Counted from the first letter of the stretch, positions 16,054-27,417 are shown. The stretch: 64,000 nt of DNA from Croceibacterium salegens (GCF_009827435.1 NZ_WTYM01000052.1:124001-188000), one strand, 5' to 3'. Numbers and translations: made by a program. The notes: generated from the letters alone by a model not told the origin.

Positions 16054-17649
16054 CTAATCCCGCACCAGCGCCTGCAGCGCTTCGATCCGGTCGGCCTCGT
16101 GCGCCGGCTTGTCCCAGCGGATGCGGTGGATGCGGGGGAAGCGCATGGCGAGGCCGGATTTGTGGCGCTTGCTCTCGTGGACCGAATCGAAGGCCACCTC
16201 GAAGACCAGGCTCTTGTCGGTCTCGCGAACCGGGCCGAAACGATTGACGGTGTGCTGGCGGACGTGGCGGTCGAGTAGCCTGAGTTCCTCGTCGCTGAAA
16301 CCGAAGTAGGCCTTGCCGACCGGGAGCAGTTCGGCTCCTTCATCGGGCTCGCCGTCCCAGCAGCCGAAGGTGTAGTCGGAGTAGAAGCTGCTGCGCTTGC
16401 CGCTGCCGCGCTGGGCGTACATCAGCACGCAGTCGACCAGCAGCGGGTCGCGCTTCCACTTGTACCACAGCCCGGTCTTGCGCCCGGCGACATAGGGGCT
16501 GTCGCGGCGCTTGAGCATGAGGCCCTCGATCGCCTCCTCGCGCGCGCCTTCGCGGATTTCGGCGAGGTGCTCGAAATGATCGGCCTCGATCACCGCGGAG
16601 AGGTCGAAGCGCTCGGCGGGCAGGCGGGCCATCAGCGCTTCGAGCCGCGCGCGCCGTTCGCTCCACGGCAGGTCGCGCAGGTCCTCGCCTTCGACGATCA
16701 GCGCGTCGTAGAGGCGGACGAAGGCCGGATATTCGCCCAGCATCTTCTTGCTCACGGTCTTGCGCCCGAGCCGCTGCTGCAGCGCGTTGAAGCTCGCCGC
16801 GCCGCCTGCGTCACCGCCCTGGTGGGTTCCGCGCACGAGCAGTTCGCCGTCGAGCACGGCCGGAAAGTCGAGCGCCGCGGTCATTTCGGGGAAGGTGGCG
16901 GTAATATCGTCTCCGCCGCGCGAGAACAGCCGCGTCTCGCCGCCAGCGTGGACCAGCTGCACGCGGATCCCGTCCCACTTCCACTCGGCAACGAAGTCCA
17001 CGAGGTTGACCACCGTGTCTTCGAGCGGGTGGGCGAGCATGAAGGGCCGAAACAGCGGCAGGTTCTCGGTGTCGGGCGGCGGCTTGCCGTGCGCGGCCCA
17101 GTCGAACAGCGGCGCGTAGGGCGGGTCGATGCCGTGCCAGTATTCCTCGACCTCCTCGACCGGGACCTCGAAGGCCTGCGCGAAGGCCACCTTGGCGAGC
17201 CGCGCCGAAACCCCGATCCGCATCGCCCCTGCGGCGAGCTTGATCAGCGCATAGCGTCCGTCGGCATCGAGGCGGTCGAGCAGCCGGGGCAGGTCGGACA
17301 TCACGCTCGCGCGAGTCATGTGCAGCAGGAGATCGACCGCTTCCGAAACGCTCGGCGGCGTCATGGCGCCGCGCTCCGGCTCGGGCCACAGCAGGCTCGC
17401 GGTTTCCGCCGTGTCGCCGACGAAATCGCGGCTCAGCGTCCACAGCACCGGATCGACGCGCTCGTGCATCAGGTTACGAATCGTGCTTGCCTTGACCGCG
17501 GGGAAGTCGAGCCCGTCGGTCAGCGCGGCGAGCGCCCAGCCGCGATCCGGATCGGGCGTGCGGCGCAGGTATTCGGCGATCAGCCGCAGCTTCTCGTTGC
17601 GGCTGCGCGTGTAGACCAGCGCATCGACGAGGGCGGCGAAGGATTCCAA
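16054..17649 (-). CDS. ATP-dependent DNA ligase, LigC/cisplatin-damage-response type
   Basis: 531 residues. Nucleotidyl-transfer motif I is EWKWDGIR with the predicted adenylated Lys224, followed by FSRGGDD (motif Ia/III), LDGELLV (motif III), EGLMLKRRDSPYVAGRK (motif IV-V) and WYKWKRDPLL (motif V). An N-terminal domain of about 200 residues matches the bacterial ligase often called cisplatin damage response ligase. In many bacteria it is encoded with an MBL-fold exonuclease, an Lhr-like helicase and the PdeM nuclease. Here only the exonuclease is nearby (17784-18806, same strand), with a repeat between the two genes. Confidence 0.92.
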   Translation of the reverse strand: MESFAALVDALVYTRSRNEKLRLIAEYLRRTPDPDRGWALAALTDGLDFPAVKASTIRNLMHERVDPVLWTLSRDFVGDTAETASLLWPEPERGAMTPPSVSEAVDLLLHMTRASVMSDLPRLLDRLDADGRYALIKLAAGAMRIGVSARLAKVAFAQAFEVPVEEVEEYWHGIDPPYAPLFDWAAHGKPPPDTENLPLFRPFMLAHPLEDTVVNLVDFVAEWKWDGIRVQLVHAGGETRLFSRGGDDITATFPEMTAALDFPAVLDGELLVRGTHQGGDAGGAASFNALQQRLGRKTVSKKMLGEYPAFVRLYDALIVEGEDLRDLPWSERRARLEALMARLPAERFDLSAVIEADHFEHLAEIREGAREEAIEGLMLKRRDSPYVAGRKTGLWYKWKRDPLLVDCVLMYAQRGSGKRSSFYSDYTFGCWDGEPDEGAELLPVGKAYFGFSDEELRLLDRHVRQHTVNRFGPVRETDKSLVFEVAFDSVHESKRHKSGLAMRFPRIHRIRWDKPAHEADRIEALQALVRD

Positions 17650-17657
17650 CCTAGGAT

Positions 17658-17773
17658 CCTCCCCCTCTGGGGGAGGGGGACCGCCCGAAGGGTGGTGGCG
17701 GGGGCTGGCACAGTGCGTGCCTCACCCCCTCCGTGAGCGCTGCGCGCTGCCACCTCCCACAAGGGGGGAGAGT
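17658..17773. repeat. Intergenic GC-rich palindromic repeat, sphingomonad type
   Basis: Between the ligase and exonuclease genes lies a non-coding block of hairpins: TCCTCCCCCTCTGGGGGAGG on the left, CGCTGCGCGCTGCC in the middle and CTCCCACAAGGGGGGAG on the right. From memory, blocks with CACCCCCTCCGTGAGCGC and CCACCTCCCAC are recurrent in Sphingomonadales and Rhizobiales chromosomes. No second copy was noticed in this window, so the repeat call rests on recall and on the palindromic structure. Confidence 0.55.
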
Positions 17774-17783
17774 CTGGCCGGCA

Positions 17784-18806
17784 CTAATCATCCTCATCCT
17801 CGTACCCCACGAGTGCCAGCGCGCGGGCGCGGCGCTGGTTGAGCTGGCACCAGCGCAGCAGCGCTTCCTCGCGGCCGTGAGTGATCCAGGTCTCGGCGGG
17901 GTCGACTTCGGCGATGGTCCGGGTGAGTTCGTGCCAGTCGGCGTGGTCGGAGACGACCAGCGGCAGCTCGACGTTGCGCTGGCGGGCGCGCTGGCGCACC
18001 CGCATCCAGCCGCTCGCCATCGCGGTGAACGGATCCGGCAGGCGGCGGCTCCAGCGGTCGTTCAGCGCTGAGGGCGGGCAGACGACCACGCTGCCGCGCA
18101 TTTCGTCCTTCGTATGGTCGGAAACAAGCCGCAATTCGCCGAGATCGACGCCGAAGTCCTCGTAGAGCCGGCACATTCGCTCCATCGCGCCGTGCAGGTA
18201 GATCGGATCGGTGTGTCCGGCGGCGCGCAATTCGGCGATCAGGCGTTGCGCCTTGCCCAGCGCATAGGCTCCGACCAGCACGCAGCGACCAGGATGATCC
18301 GCCAGCGCCTTGAGCAACTTGCCGATTTCGTCGGCGACCGGCGGGTGAGTGAAGACCGGCAGGCCGAATGTCGCCTCGGTGATGAACACGTCGCAGGGCG
18401 TGACCTCGAACGGCGGGCAAGTCGGGTCGGGGCGGCGCTTGTAGTCGCCGGTGACGACAACCCGCTCGCCGGCGTGCTCGAGCAGGACCTGCGCCGAGCC
18501 GAGCACATGGCCGGCGGGCACGAAGGTCGCATCGACTCCGCCGGGCAGGCGGATCGTCTCGCCGTAGGAAACCGGCGTCGCGCCGTCACGAGTTGCGTAG
18601 CGCAACTCCATGATCGCCAACGTTGCCGGAGTGGCGAGCGTTCCGCCGTGCCCGCCGCGGGCGTGGTCGGCGTGGCCGTGGGTGACCAGCGCCCGGCCGA
18701 CCGCGCGACTCGGGTCAATCCAGCAATCGGCCGGGGAGACGTAGATCCCGTGCGGTTCGGGGCGGATCCAGGAAAACGGGGCGGCCATTGTCAGGCAAAG
18801 GCGCAT
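17784..18806 (-). CDS. Ligase-associated DNA exonuclease (MBL fold)
   Basis: 340 residues. THGHADHARGGH at 42-53 is the metallo-beta-lactamase motif, with GHVLGSAQ and VVTGDYKRR as later metal or fold signatures and SDHADW near the C-terminus. This is the Exo protein of the Lhr-Exo-ligase-MPE DNA-repair cluster, related to SNM1/artemis-like nucleases. A second ATG 18 bases in (MAAPFSW) could be the true start; AAGG is well placed before the first. It pairs with the ATP-dependent ligase downstream, supporting a joint role in DNA break or crosslink repair, although the other two partners are missing here. Confidence 0.88.
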   Translation of the reverse strand: MRLCLTMAAPFSWIRPEPHGIYVSPADCWIDPSRAVGRALVTHGHADHARGGHGGTLATPATLAIMELRYATRDGATPVSYGETIRLPGGVDATFVPAGHVLGSAQVLLEHAGERVVVTGDYKRRPDPTCPPFEVTPCDVFITEATFGLPVFTHPPVADEIGKLLKALADHPGRCVLVGAYALGKAQRLIAELRAAGHTDPIYLHGAMERMCRLYEDFGVDLGELRLVSDHTKDEMRGSVVVCPPSALNDRWSRRLPDPFTAMASGWMRVRQRARQRNVELPLVVSDHADWHELTRTIAEVDPAETWITHGREEALLRWCQLNQRRARALALVGYEDEDD

Positions 18807-18833
18807 AGCACGCCTTCGTTCCTGACCGGCGGT

Positions 18834-20567
18834 CTATTGGGCCGCCTTCGCCCTCGCCTTGTCCTGCTGCGCCTGCCAGGCCTCGATCGCCGGATCGTAG
18901 CGCAGGATACGCGCCCAAGGATCGAGCACGACGTGCGCCTGCGCGGAGGGCAACGTGATCTCGCCGCGCCCGGCCGTCATCGGCACCGTCACCAGCTTGC
19001 CGTCGACGTTGACCTCCACCGGCATGGCGAAGGGCTTGGCGGCAGGCGTGCTCCATTCCAGCGACAATGTCGTGCCGAAGCGGGCCGAATCGAGCCGAGG
19101 CAGCGGCGCGGTGCGGAAATAGGCGTCGAAAAACCAGCCGAGGTCGCGGCCCGATTTCTCCTCGGCGATGCGCTGGAAGTCGTCGGTGCTGGCGACGACG
19201 ATGTCGAAATTGCCGGGCCGGGGATCGTCGCGATTGTAGACGAGGTTGGTGACCGCGGCGAAGAACGCCTTGTCGCCGACCAGGTAGCGCAGGGTGTGCA
19301 TGACCCACGAACCCTTGGTGTAGATGTCGCCGCCCCAGGCGGCCTCCTCGTCGTCGTAATAGTTGCTCTGGACGAATCCGCGCGGAGCCAGCGGGACACG
19401 CGACCTGATCTTCGGACGGTCCTCCCACATCTTCGAAATGTACGAAGCCTCGCCCTGCTTCCACTTGAGGAACAGCGGCTGCATGTAGGTGCCGAAGCCC
19501 TCCTGCAACCACATGTCGGCGGTGCCGGCATTGCTCAGCTGGTTGGCGAACCACTCGTGCGCGAATTCGTGCGCCATGAGCCAGTCGAAGCCTTCGGGCG
19601 CGAGCTTGTAGTTCTCGCCGTAGGCATTGATCGTCTGGTGCTCCATGCCAAGGTGCGGAGTTTCTGCCAGGCCGACCTTCTCGTCGCCCCACGGGTAGGG
19701 CCCGACTGTGCTCTCGAAGAAGTCGAGGTAGTCCTTCATTTCGGCGACCAGCCGGTCCGCGCCGGCCTTGTTCCCGGGCAGGTACCAGAAGCTGATCGGG
19801 ATCGAGTTGCCGAAGCGGCTGGCATAGTCCGCCTGCGCGAGTTCGTAGGGCCCGATCTGCAGCGAGACGCCATAGCCGTTGGGCTTGCGCGCCTGCCAGC
19901 GCCAGGTCGTGCGCTTGCCGACCGTTTCGGAGCCGATCAGCCTTCCGTTCGAAGCGACGACGAGGCCTTCGGGCACCGAGACGGAAAGGTCGAGAACGTC
20001 GACCCGTCGCGAGGGATGGTCGACGCATGGCCAGAACAGGTCGCAGCCCTCGCTCTGCACCGCCGTGGCGATCCACGGCTTGCCGTCGGGGGTGGAGGAC
20101 CAGACAAACCCGCCATTCCACGGCGCGTTCGGCGCCACGCGGGGTGCGCCGGAATAGGTGATGCCGAGCTGGATGCTCGATCCGGTTGCGAGCGGAGTGG
20201 GCAGGGCGATGTGCAGCAGGCCCTCGTCATTGCTCCACGCGTCCTTCCCGAGCGAGGCGCCGTCGACGGTGATGTCGGTAATCTTGAAGCGATGGTCGAG
20301 GTCGAATTCCACCGTGGAAAGCGGGGCCGCCGCCTGCACAGTGTATTCGGCTAACCCCTTGATGGTCTTCGAATCCGGGAAGACGTCGATCGCCAGCGCG
20401 AGGTGGGGCAGCGCCATCGCCTGTTCGACCGCGGTCAGCGGCGCGCCGCTCTCCGACGTGTGCGGGGAAACGTCGTCGTGCGATATGTCTCGCGCCCCGG
20501 CCGGCACTGCGGCAACAAGCATAGCGCTGCAGGCAAGCGCCGCGCGCAGGACTTTGACGGAATTCAT
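18834..20567 (-). CDS. M1-family metallopeptidase (aminopeptidase N-like), secreted
   Basis: 577 residues from the ATG of MNSVKVLRAALACSAML, seven bases after the clpA stop; an upstream ATG at 20600 would overlap clpA. A signal peptide ends near VPAGARD. The zinc motif HEFAHEW and the third ligand in WLQEGFGTY are present. The exopeptidase substrate motif is HLGMEHQT in place of the usual GxMEN, as in a branch of the M1 family. It probably trims peptides from the N-terminus in the periplasm. The close spacing to clpA suggests co-transcription, although the two act in different compartments. Confidence 0.9.
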   Translation of the reverse strand: MNSVKVLRAALACSAMLVAAVPAGARDISHDDVSPHTSESGAPLTAVEQAMALPHLALAIDVFPDSKTIKGLAEYTVQAAAPLSTVEFDLDHRFKITDITVDGASLGKDAWSNDEGLLHIALPTPLATGSSIQLGITYSGAPRVAPNAPWNGGFVWSSTPDGKPWIATAVQSEGCDLFWPCVDHPSRRVDVLDLSVSVPEGLVVASNGRLIGSETVGKRTTWRWQARKPNGYGVSLQIGPYELAQADYASRFGNSIPISFWYLPGNKAGADRLVAEMKDYLDFFESTVGPYPWGDEKVGLAETPHLGMEHQTINAYGENYKLAPEGFDWLMAHEFAHEWFANQLSNAGTADMWLQEGFGTYMQPLFLKWKQGEASYISKMWEDRPKIRSRVPLAPRGFVQSNYYDDEEAAWGGDIYTKGSWVMHTLRYLVGDKAFFAAVTNLVYNRDDPRPGNFDIVVASTDDFQRIAEEKSGRDLGWFFDAYFRTAPLPRLDSARFGTTLSLEWSTPAAKPFAMPVEVNVDGKLVTVPMTAGRGEITLPSAQAHVVLDPWARILRYDPAIEAWQAQQDKARAKAAQ

Positions 20568-20574
20568 AAAGGGC

Positions 20575-22953
<2,379 letters not shown>

Positions 22954-23093
22954 GTCTTATCCGTTCGTTGGCGGTTTGATACGATCCGAAGGGTGAAGAA
23001 ATTCGCAAGGCCGGCCTGAATGGAAGCCGAATGTGCGTTTCATACAGCAACGATATGGTGCGCCCCGGTCGATTTGCGAGGGGCGGGCAACCA

Positions 23094-23300
23094 TCAGTCA
23101 GTCTCTCGTGGGCTGAACAGCGCCTCGGCGGCGGCGCGGTCGCTGGCGGCACGCTTCGAGTGGGCCCTGATCCGCGCGATCTCGGCTTCGAGCAGCTCGA
23201 TGCGCGCGGTCAGTTCGAACTGGGAATAAGTGTCGAGGCTCTCTTGCGCCAGCTGGCTGGCGGCATCTCCGCGAACGCGTGGGAGATCGTCATCGTCCAT
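23094..23300 (-). CDS. DUF1192 small protein
   Basis: 68 residues from the ATG of MDDDDLPRVRGDAASQLAQ. FELTARIELLEAEIARIRA is a short amphipathic helix that fits a coiled coil, and the C-terminus reads ALFSPRETD. This pattern is the DUF1192 family of short alphaproteobacterial proteins, of unknown function. The gene sits between clpA and a quinone oxidoreductase gene on the opposite strand. The frame is open far upstream, but only the last 68 codons look like protein. Confidence 0.8.
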   Translation of the reverse strand: MDDDDLPRVRGDAASQLAQESLDTYSQFELTARIELLEAEIARIRAHSKRAASDRAAAEALFSPRETD

Positions 23301-23402
23301 TGCCGGGAAGCATCGCAATGCGCGGTGCTTGCTGTCAATGGGGCCCGTCGTTAGCAATGTGGATGTGGCTTTGAGGCGACAGGGCAGGAACTGGGCGGAC
23401 GC

Positions 23403-24419
23403 GTGGGTGTGACGGCAATTCCCGAAAGGATGACGGCGGTCGCGATCAGCGAGCCGGGCGGACCAGAAGTGCTGGTGGCGCAGGACTGCGCCGTGCCTCG
23501 TCCCGGTGAAAACGAAATCCTCGTCAGGGTCGCCTACGCCGGGGTCAACCGGCCCGACGCCCTGCAGCGCGCCGGGGCCTATCCGCCCCCGCCGGGGGCT
23601 TCGCTGCTGCCGGGACTCGAGATGTCCGGCGAGGTCGTCGCCATTGGAGGAGCCGCGCCGCGGGAATTGCTCGGATCGCAGGTCTGCGCCCTGACCAATG
23701 GCGGCGCCTATGCCGAATATTGCGCCGTCGACTGGCGCCACTGCCTTCCGGTTCCCGACGGATTGCCGCTGGTCGAAGCCGCGGCACTGCCCGAAACGCT
23801 TTTCACCGTGTGGCACAACGTGTTCCAGCGCGGCCTCGCCCGCGACGGCGAGACCATGCTGGTTCACGGCGGCACCAGCGGGATCGGCACTATGGCGATC
23901 AAGCTCGGCAAGCTGTTCGGCATGACGGTGATCGTAACCTGCGGCAGCGCCGACAAGTGCGCCGCCGCCGTCGCCCTCGGCGCCGACCATGCGATCAACT
24001 ACCGCGAGCAGGACTTCGTCGAAGCGGTGCGCGGGCTGACTGGCGGCAAGGGCGTGGAGCTGGCGCTCGACATGGTCGCGGGCAGCTACACCCAGCGCAA
24101 TCTCGACTGCATTGCGCAGGACGGCCGGCTGGTGACGATCGCCACGCTCGGGGGACGCGAGGCGACGATCAACGTGGGCAAGATGATGGTCATGCGCCAG
24201 ACCCTGACGGGCTCGACGCTGCGCCCGCGCTCGGCCGACTTCAAGGCGATGCTGGCTCAGGACATCCGCGAGAACGTCTGGCCGGCGGTCGCCGAAGGCG
24301 AGCTTCGCCCGGCGATGGACATGGTCTTTCCGCTGCGCGAAGCTGCGGCGGCGCACAAAAGGATGGAAGCGGGCGAGCATATCGGCAAAATCGTGCTCAA
24401 CGTCGCGGGAGAGGGATAA
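23403..24419 (+). CDS. NAD(P)H-quinone oxidoreductase (PIG3-type, zinc-free MDR)
   Basis: 338 residues from GTG; alternatives at 23409 (GTG) and 23430 (ATG, MTAVAISEPGG) cannot be excluded. The GroES-like N-domain starts near EILVRVAYAGVNRPDALQRAG, and the Rossmann domain has VHGGTSGIGTMAIKLGK. The PIG3 branch (TP53I3-like) reduces quinones with NADPH and lacks catalytic zinc, consistent with the absence of the Cys/His set. It is followed six bases later by a secreted protein of unknown function, probably in one transcript. Confidence 0.88.
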   Translation: MGVTAIPERMTAVAISEPGGPEVLVAQDCAVPRPGENEILVRVAYAGVNRPDALQRAGAYPPPPGASLLPGLEMSGEVVAIGGAAPRELLGSQVCALTNGGAYAEYCAVDWRHCLPVPDGLPLVEAAALPETLFTVWHNVFQRGLARDGETMLVHGGTSGIGTMAIKLGKLFGMTVIVTCGSADKCAAAVALGADHAINYREQDFVEAVRGLTGGKGVELALDMVAGSYTQRNLDCIAQDGRLVTIATLGGREATINVGKMMVMRQTLTGSTLRPRSADFKAMLAQDIRENVWPAVAEGELRPAMDMVFPLREAAAAHKRMEAGEHIGKIVLNVAGEG

Positions 24420-24424
24420 ATCAT

Positions 24425-25390
24425 ATGAAGCGAGTGATTGCGGCGCTCCTGTTCGCCGGGGCTGCCGTTCCGGCGGCGGCGCACGAAGGCGGGATGAACT
24501 CCAGCCCGGTGACCGCCTGCGACCAGGCCTGCCTCTACGGGCACGCTGATGCCTATCTCGATGCGCTGGTGAAGCAGGACCCGGCGCGGCTGCCCTGGGC
24601 CGACCACGTTGTGTTCACCGACAACAACGTGCAGATCGATGTTGGCGACGGCACCTGGGACACCGTCAGCGGCAGGCGCGGCTACGACCTCAAGTTCGCC
24701 GATCCCGCTAGCGGCGCAGTCTCGTGGTTCGGGGTGATCGAAGAGCACGGCATCCCGGCGATCATGGCCTTGCGGCTGAAGATCGAAGGCGGGAAGATCG
24801 CGGAAGTCGAGCAGGTGGTCACCCGCAAGGTCGAGAACAGCCCGTTCCCCTCGATCGACACCTATGTCACCCCGCGCAAGATCATGCTCGACGATGTCCC
24901 GGCATCGAAGCGGACCTCGCGCGAACGGATGATCGCGTTGGCCGATGGCTACTTCAACACCATCGAGCAGAACGACGGAAACATCCTGACCAGGTTCTCG
25001 CCCGAATGCGACCGGATCGAAAACGGCCTGCAGACGACCCGCAACGAGGCGGCGTTCCCCAACTACCCGATCGCCAAGTACGGCTGCCAGGAGCAGTTCG
25101 AGCTGGGCCAGTACCGCTACGACGACCGCCTGCGCGAACGGCGCTTCCCGCTGGTCGACGAGCAGAAGGGCGTCGTTATCGCCGGCGGCTTCATCGACCA
25201 CAAGGGCAAGCTGGTCGACTTCACCTGGACCGACGGGAAGACGCCCGTGCACAGCTTCTACACCTTTCCGCACAGCTATTACCTGATGGAGGCGTTCAAG
25301 ATCGTCGACGGCGAAATCGCCGCGGTCGAAGCAGTCTTCATCGACGTGCCCTATCACATGCGATCGCCTTTCGCGGAGAACGGCAAGTGA
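24425..25390 (+). CDS. Secreted protein of unknown function, two NTF2/SnoaL-like halves
   Basis: 321 residues from ATG, with GAGAGGGAT upstream. A clear signal peptide (MKRVIAALLFAGAAVPAAAHEGG) should be cut near Ala22. A segment around 35-60 (ACLYGHADAYLDALVKQDPA) and one around 160-190 (RMIALADGYFNTIEQND) look alike, suggesting a duplicated alpha+beta cone fold like NTF2/SnoaL; residues such as RRFPLVDEQKGVVIAGGFIDH fit one sheet. Three Cys lie at ACDQAC and CDR/YGCQE, so one disulfide is possible. I do not recognise a named family. The gene is packed between a quinone oxidoreductase and a flavin-dependent oxidoreductase, with GTG overlap to the latter, which points to a shared small-molecule oxidation pathway. 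Confidence 0.72.
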   Translation: MKRVIAALLFAGAAVPAAAHEGGMNSSPVTACDQACLYGHADAYLDALVKQDPARLPWADHVVFTDNNVQIDVGDGTWDTVSGRRGYDLKFADPASGAVSWFGVIEEHGIPAIMALRLKIEGGKIAEVEQVVTRKVENSPFPSIDTYVTPRKIMLDDVPASKRTSRERMIALADGYFNTIEQNDGNILTRFSPECDRIENGLQTTRNEAAFPNYPIAKYGCQEQFELGQYRYDDRLRERRFPLVDEQKGVVIAGGFIDHKGKLVDFTWTDGKTPVHSFYTFPHSYYLMEAFKIVDGEIAAVEAVFIDVPYHMRSPFAENGK

Positions 25391-26400
25391 GCCGGGGCAT
25401 GCGCTTCGGCATCTTCGACCACATCGATGCCAACGGCACATCGGCCGGCGAGCAGTATGCCCAGCGGCTGCGACTGGTCGAACTCTACGAGAGGCTCGGC
25501 TTTTACTGCTACCACCTGACCGAACACCACGCGACCGAACTCGGGATGGCGCCGTCGCCCTCGGTGTTCCTCGCCGCAGCGGCGCAGCGCACCTCGACGA
25601 TCAGGCTGGGTTCGCTGGTCTACCTCCTGCCGCTTCACCACCCGGTGCGTGTGCTCGAGGAGATCGGCATGCTCGATCACCTCTCGAACGGACGCATCCA
25701 GGTCGGGATCGGTCGCGGCGGGCAACCGGCGGAGCATACCCGTTACGGCCTGGAGGTCGACGATCTCGCGCCGATGTTCGAGGAGGCGATGGACCTTGTG
25801 GTCGAGGGTCTCGGCGGCACGATCGGCGCGCACAAGGGCAAGTACTACGATCTGCCCGATGTCGACCTGCGCGTCCGCACGGTGCAGAAACCACATCCGC
25901 CGCTGTGGTACGGTACCGCCTCGAGCCACCGCAACGCCTGGGCCGCGCGGCATGACGTCAACCTGCTGTGCCTGATCCCCGACACCCGGGCGCGGCCGGT
26001 GTTCGACGATTACCGCGAGGAACTGGCGAAGTTGGGCAAGACGGGAGATGCGATCCCGTTCACCGGACTCGCCCGCCAGCTCGTGGTCGCGCCGACCGAT
26101 GCAGTGGCCATCGCGCTCGGTGAACGGGCGTGGAAACGCTTCGCGGATTCGTTTAACTGGCTGCCCCGGCGGCTCGCCATGCCCGAATTCCCGCTCGCCC
26201 CGACCTTCGGTGCGGCAATGGAGAGTGGTATGGCGTTCGGCGGCTCGCCGGCTTCGGTGCGCGACTGGGTCGCCCGTTCGCGCGAAGATGCCGGCATAGA
26301 CTACATGGCACTGGAGATCGGCTTCGGCGACATGAACCAGGAGGAAATCGCGCAGAGCGCCGAGCTGTTCGCTCGCGAGGTCATGCCGGAATTCGCCTGA
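25387..26400 (+). CDS. LLM-class flavin-dependent oxidoreductase
   Basis: 337 residues from GTG (GGAGA seven bases upstream), overlapping the previous stop in GTGA; an ATG four codons in is the other option. MRFGIFDHIDANGTSAGEQY, HLTEHHATELGMAPSPSVFLAAAAQRT and GRIQVGIGRGGQPAEH are signatures of the bacterial luciferase-like fold. Substrates of this family range widely (alkanesulfonates, EDTA, alkanes, F420-linked). No partner reductase is visible. Together with the two preceding genes it looks like a small operon for an oxidative transformation whose substrate I cannot name. Confidence 0.9.
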   Translation: MSRGMRFGIFDHIDANGTSAGEQYAQRLRLVELYERLGFYCYHLTEHHATELGMAPSPSVFLAAAAQRTSTIRLGSLVYLLPLHHPVRVLEEIGMLDHLSNGRIQVGIGRGGQPAEHTRYGLEVDDLAPMFEEAMDLVVEGLGGTIGAHKGKYYDLPDVDLRVRTVQKPHPPLWYGTASSHRNAWAARHDVNLLCLIPDTRARPVFDDYREELAKLGKTGDAIPFTGLARQLVVAPTDAVAIALGERAWKRFADSFNWLPRRLAMPEFPLAPTFGAAMESGMAFGGSPASVRDWVARSREDAGIDYMALEIGFGDMNQEEIAQSAELFAREVMPEFA

Positions 26401-26445
26401 CGGGCTGACGCGGAACGGTCACAGTGTCGCGGAACAGACCGCAAA

Positions 26446-26463
26446 CTGTGAATCCCCTGTAAC
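26446..26463 (+). promoter_or_regulatory. Putative Pho box (two PhoB half-sites)
   Basis: CTGTGAA (26446-26452), TCCC, then CTGTAAC (26457-26463): two 7-base half-sites with the 11-base repeat distance of the PhoB consensus CTGTCAT-N4-CTGTCAT. The site sits about 50 bases before the ATG of the metallophosphoesterase gene. The match is imperfect at positions 5-7 of each half, and no third repeat is clear. Confidence 0.5.
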
Positions 26464-26513
26464 AATTGCACGTCATTGGAAGCGCCCGGATAGCCGCAAG
26501 GGGCACGGGCATC

Positions 26514-27416
26514 ATGCTACAGGCATTCGAAGAGAAAGACGTCGGCAACACGCGCGGGGTTTCCGCCTTTCCGGGGCATCGGTTAGCCCCGCAAAGGATA
26601 CCCGAACCCAAAATCGAGGGCCGGCGCCGCTTCCGCACGATCTGGATCAGCGACGTTCATCTCGGCACCAAGGGCTGCAACGCCGAGCTGCTTATCGACT
26701 TCCTCGACCACACCGATAGCGAGACGATGTACCTTGTCGGCGACATCATCGACGGCTGGCGGCTGAAGAAGCGGCTCTACTGGCCGGCGACGCACAACGA
26801 CATCGTCTGGCGCGCGCTCAAGCGGGCCAAGCGCGGAACGCGCATCGTCTATGTCCCCGGCAACCACGACGAAATGTTCCGCCAGTTCGCCGGCATGAAC
26901 TTCGGCGGCGTCGAGATCGAGCGTGCGGCCGTCCACCAAACCGCCGATGGCCGCCGCCTGCTGGTGATGCACGGCGACGAATTCGACGCGGTCATGCTGG
27001 CGCACCGCTGGCTCGCCTTCCTCGGCGACGCTGCCTACACGTTGCTGATGGGCCTCAACCGCTGGGTCAACGCGGTGCGCAATCGCCTCGGCCTGCCGTA
27101 CTGGTCGCTGAGCAAGATGGCCAAGCACAAGGTCAAGAACGCCGTCGGGTTCATCTCGCAGTATGAGGAACTTGTCGCCCGCGCCGCCGCGCAGCGCGGT
27201 GTCGACGGGGTGGTCTGCGGCCATATCCACACCGCCGAAATACGTGAGTTCGACGGCGTGGAATACTACAACGACGGCGACTGGGTCGAAGGCTGCACCG
27301 CGCTGGTCGAGCATTTCGACGGGCGGATGGAGATCCTCCACTGGCCCGAGGAAATCGCCCGCCGCGAAGCCGAGGAAGCCGCCGCAGCCGCCGCGAGCAT
27401 GCCGGCGGCCGCCTGA
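26514..27416 (+). CDS. Metallophosphoesterase, PlcP- or LpxH-like
   Basis: 300 residues from ATG (MLQAFEEKDVGNTRGVS); a TTG 48 bases upstream would start inside the Pho-box-like site. WISDVHLGT, YLVGDIIDGW, VPGNHDE, HGDEFD and CGHIHTAEI form the full calcineurin-like metal set. The annotation usually given is UDP-2,3-diacylglucosamine diphosphatase (LpxH), but its direct pairing with a GT4 glycosyltransferase is the arrangement of PlcP-Agt, the phospholipase C and glycosyltransferase that swap phospholipids for glycolipids when phosphate is scarce. The Pho-box-like site upstream supports that. LpxH itself remains possible for sequence alone. Confidence 0.82.
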   Translation: MLQAFEEKDVGNTRGVSAFPGHRLAPQRIPEPKIEGRRRFRTIWISDVHLGTKGCNAELLIDFLDHTDSETMYLVGDIIDGWRLKKRLYWPATHNDIVWRALKRAKRGTRIVYVPGNHDEMFRQFAGMNFGGVEIERAAVHQTADGRRLLVMHGDEFDAVMLAHRWLAFLGDAAYTLLMGLNRWVNAVRNRLGLPYWSLSKMAKHKVKNAVGFISQYEELVARAAAQRGVDGVVCGHIHTAEIREFDGVEYYNDGDWVEGCTALVEHFDGRMEILHWPEEIARREAEEAAAAAASMPAAA

Positions 27417-27417
27417 C

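Noticed and set aside
18114-20354. A 746-codon plus-strand frame opposite the exonuclease and M1 peptidase
   Set aside because: Shadow of GC-biased codons; it crosses two real genes and shows no family signature.
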